Shown: positions 1-11,600 of the stretch, one piece after another | Layout of the letters: every line of letters begins with the position of its first letter | How positions within the stretch are numbered: position 1 is the first letter of the stretch | Source: Ectocarpus siliculosus | Lineage: Eukaryota > Sar > Phaeophyceae > Ectocarpales > Ectocarpaceae | Direction of reading: 5' to 3' | NCBI GenBank assembly: GCA_000310025.1 | Contig: FN648905.1 | Coordinates: 490,317 to 554,316, forward strand | Length of the DNA stretch: 64,000 nucleotides | The notes under the pieces: generated by a model | The model's input: only the letters and a program-made list of their open reading frames with translations | Told to the model about the DNA's origin: nothing | Database searches by the model: none | Program-made: the position numbers and the translations under genes

Positions 1-105
1 CTTTGCTCGGACCAATCCACACTGGTGGCGAATAGCAGAACATTCGGCAGCGACTACAGCACCCAGTATTCGACCCGCCGCGCGTGCTGCTGTCACTACG
101 CTTGC

Positions 106-132
106 TTGTTGTTGTTGTTGTTGTTGTTGTTG
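106..132. repeat. (TTG)9 microsatellite
   Basis: Nine uninterrupted TTG units, read directly. Confidence 0.95.
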
Positions 133-221
133 TATTGGTTTCAGTTTCGTGACATGGCAGGGAGTAGCCGCGAAGAGGGTCCAATTCCCCGGGCGTTTTT
201 TATGTTTTATTTTGCGTCACG

Positions 222-1000
222 GTCCACCGTGCCCAAGGACAAACGCTTGACCGTACTGGCTTGGACCTCACGCTGGATCCTTTCGCGCACGGTCATTTGT
301 ACGTCGGTCTTTCCCGAGTGCGTACGTCGAACTACATGATTATTTTGACTACCCTGAGGACAGAATTAATCGTAATGATGGGTACGCCATCGTCAACAAC
401 GTTGTATTCAAGTCGTTGCTACCTATAGAGAACGTCTAGACCACGGTCACGTCATATTTCGTGGGGAATACCGTACTTGCGTTCATGTCGAGGACACGTG
501 GCAAAGCTCACCGTCTCTCCCGTGTTGTTTTTTATATTGGGTTTGCTTGCATGGCAAGGATTGGTACGCTGGATTCTTTCGCGCACGGTCATTTGTTGGT
601 CGACCCTTTCCCGAGGGCGTACATAGGTCAAATCGTATGATTATTTTGACCAGGACTCCATTAGTCGTGATGAGTCGCCAACGTGACCAACAACGTCGTC
701 TTCTACACGCTGCTACATATAGAGCACGCCTGGACCACGTCATATTTAGATACTACTGTACTTGCGTCCATGTCGAAGACACGTAGCAAAGCTCACCGTC
801 GTGTGTCTTCGTGTTTTCTATTTATTGGTTTTGGTTGCATGGCAAGGGTTATTGGCACGCTGGATCCTAACGCACGGTCGTTTGTACGTCGGCTTTCTGC
901 ACTCTTCGTGGTGAAGTCTGCACCTGCTGTTTCTTTTCATTTCTTGTTCTCGTTGTCCGCCTGATCGGCCTTCAATGCTTCTCGGCAGTTTTTCATATCG
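222..1000. repeat. Three degenerate ~290-bp tandem units
   Basis: The landmark CGCTGGATYCTTTCGCGCAC recurs near 271, 567 and 858 (spacing about 296 and 291), each time followed by GGTCATTTGT and a shared tail with ATTATTTTGAC and a GTACTTGCGT..CATGTCGA block. The units have diverged by substitutions and small indels. Confidence 0.75.
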
Positions 1001-1683
1001 TATCTCTTCAACGGGGGCCTCTCGTGTGAGTATGGATGGCATTTTCCGATTTCTTCCGTTCCATCAACATTCGACGTCGTTTCATACCGGAGGGGAACTA
1101 CCCCTTCGCCTATCGTCACAACTCACATTGCCGTATTTCAACTTGGACTTGCGCGTGTACCGTACGTCCTGGGTCCAACGGACGACGGCGAAGCGACAGA
1201 TACCTCACTTGCGCTTCACGTTCGTCTTCATTACCTACCAACTACATCTACGTTGTTGTTCATCCTTCGTTCCTGTCATTACGTGCACCACAAGCTCACA
1301 ATGACCATCATGCCCGTCTCAATGGACTATACCATCCTTCGCCGGTACCGACCTCCCCATGTCCGGAGGTTGTTTCCATCGCTTATCTCCTTGCCTTCAT
1401 CATTCCGACACATACCTCCGGTTTGCGCCTTCCTATTTCCAATCAACCTACACATCCTTCAGAATGAGCCGCGGACAGTCACCGCGACCGACTTTCTTTT
1501 ATTTTACATCAGCCTCTTCCAACCATCTCCCTGTACACTCGCCCTTCCGCACAACCCACGCTGTTCCCACCTCATCTCCTCATGTCTTCGTCTAGCTTGC
1601 CACTGTGGCCCCCATGCCATGCACGCCGGGTTACCCCATTTAGTTAACTCCTCGAAAAATAATACTCCGGAGTACTTCGTATA

Positions 1684-1960
1684 CCACATGGACTCTCGGA
1701 GGTGGGAGGTCGCGGGGGGCACAAGTGGGAGTCGTCTCGGATCAAGCTTGTCAAGGGATACCTTCGAAAAAATCAGGTGAAGAAGCTGTCGATGTTTGCT
1801 GCTGTTGGGTATATAGTCTATACCCATTTAGTCCATTTCCCCAAAATATACATCACATGGACTCGGGGGTGCGAGGTCGCGGGGGCACAAGGTGGGCACC
1901 GTCTCGATCAAGCTTCTCAAGGGATATCTTCGAGAAAGTCAGGTGAAGAACCTGTAGATG
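1684..1960. repeat. 169-bp tandem duplication
   Basis: ACATGGACTC, GAGGTCGCGGGGGCACAA, ATCAAGCTT.TCAAGGGATA and TCGARAAARTCAGGTGAAGAA occur in the same order from 1686 and again from 1855. A central TATATAGTCTATACCC segment separates the copies. Confidence 0.8.
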
Positions 1961-2440
1961 TTTCATGCTCTTGTTGTAGCAGTCAATGCAGTTGCTGAAC
2001 CCGAATTCGTCCAGTTGTGTGGTGTGCGGACGCTGAGCAGGAAAGGTCTTAAGATATCTCCGCAGTATCGCGTTGCCCCCCTTTGATTGGCTCTTTGCTC
2101 GATGGCCGTAGTCCTCGCAAACACACAACCCGCTCGAACAATTAACGCCATTAGTTCCTATGATCAATATCACACGGTGGCAGCAAAACTCAACCCATTG
2201 CGTGTTTTATGCACACATAAATAGCAGGCACGCAACTGTCAAAGAGAACGATCACTTGTAAGGCAGCAGCGGTAAATCAGCTGCGCTCGCGTTCTCTGAG
2301 GAAATACATTCACAGAGGTCAACACGCATTGACATGGTGGAAATCGTCGACGACATCAAAAGACAACCTGATCGCCGTGGGTTATTCTCCACCAGTACCC
2401 TATCATTTTGCCCCGATCCCGTATTTCGGGTTAGTCACAA

Positions 2441-2611
2441 TCAAGCAAGATGCATCTCCTGGCCCTCCACACGGGCACTGTCGGTCAAAATATCCTCAAT
2501 GGCCCAACGCTTGTCCTGATCGAACGCGAACACCTCGCGAGGGTCTGTCACATAACCCGTGATGGCCGATGCCGCAGCCGTGTAGGGTGATGCCAGGTAG
2601 ATGCCAGCGTC
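2441..2611 (-). CDS. leuC: leuC exon 11 (C-terminus)
   Basis: 56 codons plus TGA, residues 495-550: [27 protein letters not shown], then a roughly 30-residue acidic tail ending EMHLA. The acceptor is TGCCTAG. The tail after DPREV is longer than in many bacterial LeuC proteins; the frame is open and ends at 2441. Confidence 0.94.
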   Translation of the reverse strand, partial: DAGIYLASPYTAAASAITGYVTDPREVFAFDQDKRWAIEDILTDSARVEGQEMHLA

Positions 2612-5600
2612 CTAGGCAGGCATACACGATTCAACGGGGAGATAAGGAATGTGAAACATTGCGTCTGCGAGTTGAGCCTGGAGTAAAAAAAGAAGAGTGA
2701 CGCAAATCAACAACACGCATCGTGTGACAACCCCATGTGGAAGAGAGTGCCGGTGGCGGCAATACACAAATAGCCGGCATGGGTGTGTTGTTAAGTCCGA
2801 AGAAGGCGCAACTGAAGGTTCCATTCCGTTGTCTTCATTCAACAGTAGGGCGCCGGGCGCTGTGGATTGGTGCATCCGAGGGCCAGGCACAAACAATTCA
2901 GACCGAGGCGTTCAAAACACATGGACGGCATGTACGGAAGCCCGAATAAACAGCAGCCCCAAAACCCCGATCATGTCCATCAGGACTTGGAGCGCGGAGG
3001 CCGATCGTCCCAACAACTGGTGAAACAAGTTGTTTTCCTTTTCCGTTCAACGCATGTAGTTCCATATATATTCCCAACCTAATAACAACTCCCGACCTCA
3101 GCAACTGGGCGCGCGGAATGTGCCTCAACGCAACGTCCCGATGGGTATAGCGTTAACATCCGAGTTTGCATGCTCTTCGAACGAGTTTTGGCTGGAAACG
3201 TTACGTTGTAAATTATCAAGATTTTGCCCACCGGGATGTTTGTTTTTCGAAGGCACTAGAGACACCTACAATTATGTTTTGAGTCATGACGCCGGTCTTG
3301 GCCCATTTGGGCGCGTCAATCTCTCTATTACAACTCCCCTGTCGCGAGCTCGAGACTCAAACGGCGAGTAGAGTTACAGCACCGTGAATGCGCACAACCA
3401 TTATTTCAGTCATTTAGCTAGACGTTGGGGTGTGGTGAATCGGCTTGAAATGGTGTTCAAGCATTTGTTTCGGCTGTCTTCCAGACCTGAGCGTGCTAAT
3501 CTTACGATCACAACGCCCCTTGTCGCGAGTGCGAGACTCCAAGGGCGAGGCGAGTTACCGCACCGTGATCCCCGCCTAAATCTCCTGCACCACGGTACTG
3601 TCGACTCGAAAGAATCGCTAAGCTCGTTGGACAAGGTTTTGTTGGAGAACGCCAACTCAAACAATGACTACTTACTACTAGATGAGCTCACTATACTGTA
3701 GATAGCATAGCTCGCGGCTCGCCCATGTTCTGTTCTGCTGCTGTAGACTACTCTACCGCAAGAAAGCTAACTAACTGCAAGATTCCATTATCTACTCAAA
3801 TATAGAAAATGATTCAATTTTGTTTCAATGCAACCTCCAAGTAGGCATAGCGAGGTAGGTAGGATTATGGTCAAGGCATGGGAGGATTGACTGTGGCACG
3901 CCATGCTTGCTTGTGTTCAAATTCTTCTTTCGGTGATGACCATATTTTTGAGGTGACATAGTCTCCCTGAAAGCTTTTCCTGCGAATGCTAGATGATGTA
4001 CGTTATACCAGATGTGTGTGGCTACAACACTCAGTGTGATCAACGCGACAGGCACGCGACTTTATTGTGTATTTTGCTTGCTACGGCTCTGCCTCGCATC
4101 GGATACACCCGCCTACCATCGTATACCCCTACCGGAACAAAACTCGAGGCTGCCCTGTAGTCCAACAAAACATTTAACCATTCACCCGCCTTTGAGTCAC
4201 ACCACCGCTGTATGGGAAGTTGGAACGACAATGGTTGACGTCGTCCTTCCAAGTAGATATAGAACTGTCAACCGACCAAAGGGTTGAATGAAAACCCGAG
4301 CCCGGAGATTTTGTATGAATATGGAGCATTTCGTCTGTTCGGCTGCTCGCCTTCGGTTTCCTCCGCTGGGACAGCGTTATTTCTCGCACTTTCTTCTGCA
4401 TGGCACGCAGAGGACCCGTCGGTACGTTACCGGTTACGTGCGGGTCTCGCGAGACACCGTTGGTGCGCGTTAGGGCCGCCTAGAGTCGCCGGGACTAGCT
4501 CTTTTTTCAGGGGTTGGGAATCCGAACCATAACAGCCTTCTCTGATGGGAAGAAAACTGAAAACAGAACATTTGGTTTGCCCCGCGCCACGCGTCACGCG
4601 CCCACACAGCTGCTGCGACTGTTGTACACACCCACCACACAGCAACTGGCGCATGCGTACCCGCAGCGGGACCAAGACTCTTGGCGCTGCTCATGGCAAC
4701 ATACCACGTGACACAGAAGTCCTCTCGCACAACTCTGGCAACGATCATTTGAATTTCAATTCCGAAAAATCGAAAATTCGAATACAGAAGTTGTGGTACG
4801 GTAGCAGTCTACATCTGTGACTGTTCTTGGGTAAGTTGAGCACCTCTTCGATCCGTTGTTGGTGTTTGTTTGCGTGAAAAAATCCCACAGACCATGGGAA
4901 ACATGATCACAAAAGAAGAGTAAGTGACCAAACACAGTGGATTACAGCAGTAGGACCTACCTGCAGCAAAGACGCCGCTAGCCTAACAGCAAACACTCGT
5001 GCACAAGCGAAAAGTCACGGCTGGAGAAAACAAAATACCCCGCACGTGATGCAATTTCCAGGCAAATTAGTATGCAGGTTGCGCGCACACCGGCACTACC
5101 GAACGTCGTGCCGACCAACCATGCGACAGCGATGACATTGATTGGCCATGTCCTCTTGCGTCGCCCCCGGGAGGCAAATCAATTAACTTCCGCCTGTTTT
5201 CGTGCTTCAGACATCTTTCGCTGGCGGAAGCGAGTCGCTTCTCACGCTCCCTTCTCAGGGGCACGCAAGGATGTCGTCGGTACCTTACCACGCCGAGGGA
5301 GATGAACACAACAAATAAAAACAATCGAAAACCCTACGGCGTGTCATCTGGATGTGGTTCATCGACCCAGATTCGGAGATTTCTACCTTGTGTCCCATGC
5401 GTCCAGGGAAGTTGCGGTTGGTGGTGGAGACGCATTGGAAAGGCTGGTTCATGCGGGCGTACGTGTCAGCTGGCCCCCCTAGGCATGCAGCGCAGGAAGG
5501 AGAAGCAGGTTCCAAGCACCCGGCCTCGCGGAAAATTGATGCCAGCGTTCGTCCACCGATCTGGCTCGCGAAGACGAGATGGGGGGGGGGGGGGGAGGGG

Positions 5601-8600
5601 TGTCAGTCGGGACTACGTTTCACCTGTATCAGAAGTTTGCCAACTGGTGCATCCAGTCGTGAACTGCCCATATTTTCGTAAAGCTCGACGCCACGTGGTT
5701 TTCATACTTGTACCTGACAAGAACGCTTACATCGAGAAAGAGCGACGTGTCGTTTGCTAGATGCACGTTCGAGAAGGTCGAATTGGCGGTTTCAACAAAG
5801 AAAGAAAGAAGAAAGAAAACACGGCTTGCGACGTTGTATTCGGGTGCGCCAATAATGAACTTCCACCCAAAAGGTGTAGGAGTTTATTACTCAATATGAG
5901 TCAGAAGTTATGGGCGCCACTCAACACAGCGGGCAGTTTCCGGCCAACCTCCGCTGACAAGGCTCTCGGCTTGCTTGCGCGCGGACCCTGACCGATTTTC
6001 TGTTCACGGCGACGACAAGGGGAACACTCTCTCCTTCTCTCCTTCGCAACCCCGCTGTCGCGGGCTCGATACCCCGAAACGGGAGCAGAGATGTTGTGCA
6101 GCACCGTGAGCACGCTCCAATCGCCAGCTTCGCTATCCACTGCACTGTTGCATGTACGATTCGGACGTCCGAACTTTTTTTCTTTTTTTTCCATCGGTGT
6201 TGTGGAGGAGAGGGTTTTTCAACACTAGACTACTGCTGTGTGTGTACAAGCCACCCACAGGGACACGATAAAGGAAATTAGTAAGGTGATGGTTTGCATC
6301 ATGGTATGGACTAACGCCGCCACCGGCAACGGGCATACGGGCAAACATGTCCTACTGTATTCTAAAAAAAACTGGGAAAAAGACAACGTTGCCCGATTCT
6401 AAGAATCAACCTGGCTCTTTGAGCATCGAAGTATTCTCCGTATGCTGTCGCCTTCTCTCACGGAGCTTAACGACCATTGCGCGAAATACTTTGGATGTAG
6501 TCCCAGCTACCATATGTTTGCCTAAAGTAACACAACCGGTAGGCACCAACGCACATAAGTCGGGATGGTGTGTGCATGTGTGCGCCAGGGTTCAACCCTA
6601 CTCAACGATAACGATTTCTTGCCGATTTACAGCAGCACGACCCACGGTTCAACCTTCGACTTTTCGAACCTGCCTCTACATGTGGCATACCATCTCGCAA
6701 AAGGATCCTTCGCGGGGTGCAGCACGGACACAGGGCTTACTCCATGGAGTTCTACGTGCTGGACAAAAGAGGCGTCCGACAAACCGCCAGGAAAAAATCA
6801 AGGCCAGACAACAAGTTCCCATGATGTAACATAGCTCCGGCCTCAAGAAGTTGCAGTGAATAGACATCAGTCCTTCCCACAAGTATACCGCGCGCGGCTA
6901 CGTACACGTACGCATCGACTTCAAACGAACAATGAGCTTATGATGCAATTTGCAACGTACCTTCAACGTCTGGATATCGTTGTACACCTTCTGAGTAGCA
7001 GGCACCAGAAAAGTCGGTACCCGAACCTGGTGAGTAGTGACAGACATTGGACACACAATATGAAGTGGGTGCGGCGACCCGAAACCAGGGTTGTCTCTGA
7101 ATGTACCCCACGCACATGACACCGTCCGTAAGGGATAACAAAGACATGCGCATATGCATTTCCGAGGGGTTGACCCCGTCTTAGGAAGAGGTGGGGAGCA
7201 GTTTGGCGGGTCAGATAAAGAAAATGTTCGCCTGGTGCTGTGGGTAACCGACTTGTGGTTAAATTACGCGATATTAACCTACTCCGTTTCGAATGCGAAT
7301 CCACACCTATTGCTACGCACCGCTACACTTGGCGTTGACCATACCGTCTGGCCTTGCGAGCAAAACAGTTCCAAACAAGCCGACTATGTCTGGAACATGA
7401 TGACGTCTTTCTCTCCGGAGCCGGTTTGTCAATTCCACTTCCACCAAATGATGATTGAGAGTATCCAGCGGGCGTTTCCACACTTCGAGAGATCAACAAG
7501 ATTTTTCGTGAGCAACCACCCGGCCACCATTAGTGTTAACCCGAAACATTATCCTAACCAACATCACCAACGGGACCAGGCACCAACCGCGCATTACTCG
7601 CATCTCGCATTGCGCCCCTCCTTGTCCGATTGTCGCACATAGACAGAAAACGGCACGTCGTGATGACTCGTTCGTTCGGTTGGCAAAACTTTTGAGAAGG
7701 CTTGAAATCGATAAGGTCTCACAATCTTGCAGAACAATTACAGCTGTATTCGATAGTATGTTTTCCGGGATCGCAGCTAATTTTTTCCTGTCGCGCGCAC
7801 CGAAGGCAAGCATGTGCGCTGCTATATTTTTCACCTCGCACACAATCACACAGTCCGCAGCATGTGCAGGCGCTCAAGATATGGTCGCTGGGTGCAATGC
7901 TTGGTCGTCAACTGTTCGTGCAACGAAGTACGCACGCAACCGCGGGCGCAAAATGTGCACAGTCACCGAAGCCAAGATCCAGGGCATAATATCCTCCCAC
8001 GCGACCCCATGTCGTGCGTCGGGTTCCGTTCATGTTACATGCTCAAACAGGGTCTATACGTTCGAGCAATTTGTCAAGATTTTCGAGTGGTATGAACACC
8101 ACACCGGAGCCGCACATTTCTGGCGAGTCAGAATGGCCGACTGGGACCCAAACCACATTCCTTTCTCTACCAGTACATTTGAGCCCTGTTTGGTACAGCT
8201 CCAATGCGTTCATCTTGTTTCACCCGTGCCCAAGTATCCTAAGAACCGGAGTGATATTGCAATCATATGTTTCGTCGAATTAGCAAACGGACGCGGACCG
8301 TAAACTCCAGTTCTTACCTTTTGGTTTTGGAGTATCCGCGCTGCAGCAGCAAAATCCTCGGTCTTCCCTCCAGTGCAAGAGCCAATGTAGACGCGGTCGA
8401 TTTTAGTACCGCGGCAGTCCTTGGCCAAAGCCTTGTTGTCTGGAGAGTGGGGCTTGGCCACAACAGGCTCAAGGTTGCTCATGTCGTACCTTTTCTTCGA
8501 GAAGTACTTGGCCTGTGGAAGCAGTCACGCAGAACGCAGCTTGTTGTGCCCCTGAAGCAGGCCTTGCTTCTGTATCACAGCTGTATGAAGAAAATGTGTA

Positions 8601-11600
8601 CCAGGTTGTAGGCCAACAAGAGTAACATTTTTCAAAGCCGAACATTGCGTCGCGATACCGCTGACTAAATAGTAACGGTGCGTGAGAGGAATGAAAGACC
8701 GCGAGCTGGTGGAACAAAAGACAGCAAAAGGAGCTAAGCCTGAACACGAAACGGCAGCAGCAGCTTTCACCAGACTCGTAAGCAACATGTGTAACACAAA
8801 GAACAAACAGCTCCTGCTCACGTTGGGATCGGCCTTGAATATTTCGTATGGCTTATTCCCTGCGTTCCTGGCGTTCACGTACGCCGTAGTGACGTCATCT
8901 GCAGGAATCACTCCATTTTTCCCTCCGGCTTCGATTGCCATGTTGCACCTGGCCCCGTAGGGTAGACAGGCCGGAGTCGCAACCAAACAGCGCTCGGTTT
9001 CACCAGATGCACCATGTCGTTGACGAAGCTGCGGAGGCACACTATAAAACGCAATGGTGGCCTATCGGCGAGAGCAACCGACCTAGTCGCCACTAGACGT
9101 ATTCGGGCAGATGTACACACTCCTCTGCCTCATCATCTCATGATCAAAACAGGCGGTATTTCGGGTCACACTAATCTTGACACCCGACATCGATACAACA
9201 CTACTACATGCCGCATGTATGGACAAACAACAAGGTACAGCAGATGCACTACGTTAGAGAATCACGTCCAGCCGCGGGAAACTCACAGAGTTTGCCGTTC
9301 TTCCATGGAGAGTTGGCCCAAAGCTGAACCTGCGAACTCCATGGAGCGGTAAGTAGCGCCCGCCACACCAATATCGCCAATAATTTGGAGAATGATATCC
9401 TGCATGTCGACGTCCGGGTTGAACAAGTCGTCAGCGGAACCGCACACGAAATAGGCAAGTCGAGGAAGTGTACTCGGCCATGTTTGAGATATCGCGTGGC
9501 AAGGAGGAACGCTTTCTGACGCTGCCGGATGTGAACAGCGTAGAACGGCACCGCTGTGCCGTTATATAATTCTTGACATGATCACGGTTCGGTGTGGTGC
9601 GATGTGGTGCGGTGCGGTGCGATGCGTCAAGTACACATCTCACGGTTACAAATATGGCAGATTTTTCCGGTCCTTGATCGAAAACCGCCCGCGGCCTTGG
9701 TGGCGGTACCCCGTCGAAGAAAACCACTCAAATATTAAGGTCATCCGTGACAAAACAACGGGAGTATATCCACAAGTTATCGTGAAATACATTTGGTCTA
9801 GTCTTGTGGTCCATCGAAAGTAGATTTGTAAGCACCTTCAGCTGTGCATGGAGGCCGCCAATGACAACCTCCGCCGCCTGGCGGCCAGAGAACCCGATAC
9901 GAAAAAAAAAAGTACAAACCATTTTGGCTGCACCAGGCGGCTCATGTCAACACTCGCTACTAATTGTGCATAACTCAGACAGAGCTGACGTTGACAACAA
10001 TTTGCTCTCCCGCACGGGCAGCGTGGACACATGAAGCTTTGCCTTTCCTGGTGTGCGTCTGCATGGAAACAACGCGACTTGACTACGGTTTTTACCGCGG
10101 TTTGGCCACGGAGAGGGACAAATGGCACCGCGATAAACCGCATCTTGGTTCCTTTAGAATCCCCGCGACGCGGTGCGGTTTTGTTCATCTCAGAACGTGA
10201 TGTGCGAAGCGAACCGCACACCCAAAAAAAAACGCAGCGTATGAACATCGCTAGTCATTGCCGAGAGCTGTAAAATCATGACCGTCGTGGCTCGGCGAGC
10301 AAAAAGTAGCGGTATCATGTACACATCGACAGCGTGAATGTCCAGTCCACTCCATCGACTCTCCCTACATCCGCGCGCTGAAAGCATGGAGCAACCACTG
10401 TTTTCCCCAATCGTACAAGCAGTATGACTACGGATGTAACTCAGTTTGTGTCTGTCCATCGAGTCAGCCCCGCGGGGCCCTTGCCGAGGTTTATCTTTAC
10501 GCGTTGGCGAGAGCTATTCGAAAAATGCGTTCCACATAAGAAACGATTTCACACAAACGAGTGAAAATCCGTTTTTCAGATATTTGAGACTTCAATGCAT
10601 CCCTCCGGAGTGGGGTAAAGAGTGCAAGGCGGCAAGGGGTGACGTAAATGCAAAAAGCAGAGAGAGGAAGAAAAACATATGTTGGATGCATACGGAGAAT
10701 ACATATTGCATATCAATACACTTCAAAAAAGGGGTTTGTTCCATAGTCGGGGAGCTAGCTCGGCGAGGTGTTCCTTCGATACATGTGACGATCCTTCTGT
10801 AGTCTATAGTTCAATTTTCTGGATTTTAGTTGGTTGAAAGCCCGTCGTCGTCATCACGCGGCGGTGTTCTCCAAGCAAACGCACACCCACCACCCAGCGT
10901 GCGAACGTGACCGTAGCACCATAGCATGTCTTAAAATCCCGGTGGGGATGATGAAGATAAGACAGTAGCAGTCTACAACGTCTCCTTCGTATTCAGGACT
11001 CAAGTGAACTGAAAACAAACAACACAAAACTGCGACTTGAATCCTGTCGACACAGGGGGGGGTTCCTCAAACCGACCGTGTTTTCTGTTCCAAAAAAGAT
11101 AAATCGCCGTTGTGGGGTATGCATACGTTACAGTAGTACAGTGTGTGACCTGATCTCTCTTCTGACGTTGTGGCTAATAACTTTGTTGGTACGTGCCAGA
11201 AACAGCTTGTCACCGCTTACATTTTTGGTTGCAGCTGTGCACAGCTGTTGTGGAAGTTACGTCTCACGGGGGACTGTTCAAACTGATCTCTCTCCTCGAC
11301 ACGTTATGTATGATTGCTCCAATATTTTTTTGGGGTACACAATCTCAACACACCATGATGCTTCGATCACCGCCTTGCAGTATATACGCTGGGAACACTA
11401 ACGTATGCTCTTCCCCTCTCGTGCCCCGCCCACACGTAAACGCTCGCCCCCCAGCCGCTCTGACAGCTGCCGGGCGAACCCTCAGCTGTTGTTGGCATGC
11501 TGACACATGGTTAAACATCAGATCAGAAACAGCTGCACCGCGTACGTATAGGTTTGTTGAAGCTGACGTCTTCTGCCGGGCTGTTTGACACGACAGGCGA

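Larger units (their letters stand above)
1..2440. other. 3' flank of leuC, no supported gene
   Basis: Holds a (TTG)9 microsatellite and two sets of degenerate tandem repeats (listed separately). Reading frames are short, Arg/Ser/Cys-rich and without recognisable domains. The 3' UTR of leuC must lie at its upper end, but no classical AATAAA signal was singled out. Confidence 0.6.
5561..6960 (-). other. leuC: leuC intron 9
   Basis: 1400 bases, GTACGT..GCCAG. Its acceptor side contains the C15 tract (G15 at 5581-5595 on the plus strand). It also contains the third SINE-like copy at about 5990-6115. Confidence 0.85.

Noticed and set aside
1253-1780. 175-codon plus-strand frame
   Set aside because: No domain, and it runs through the 169-bp tandem duplication; ordinary chance length for this base composition.
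7533-8303. 256-codon plus-strand open frame, the longest in the window
   Set aside because: It lies antisense in leuC intron 8, starts without support, has an Arg/Cys/Ser-rich shadow composition and no recognisable domain; the minus-strand exon 8 begins right beside it.
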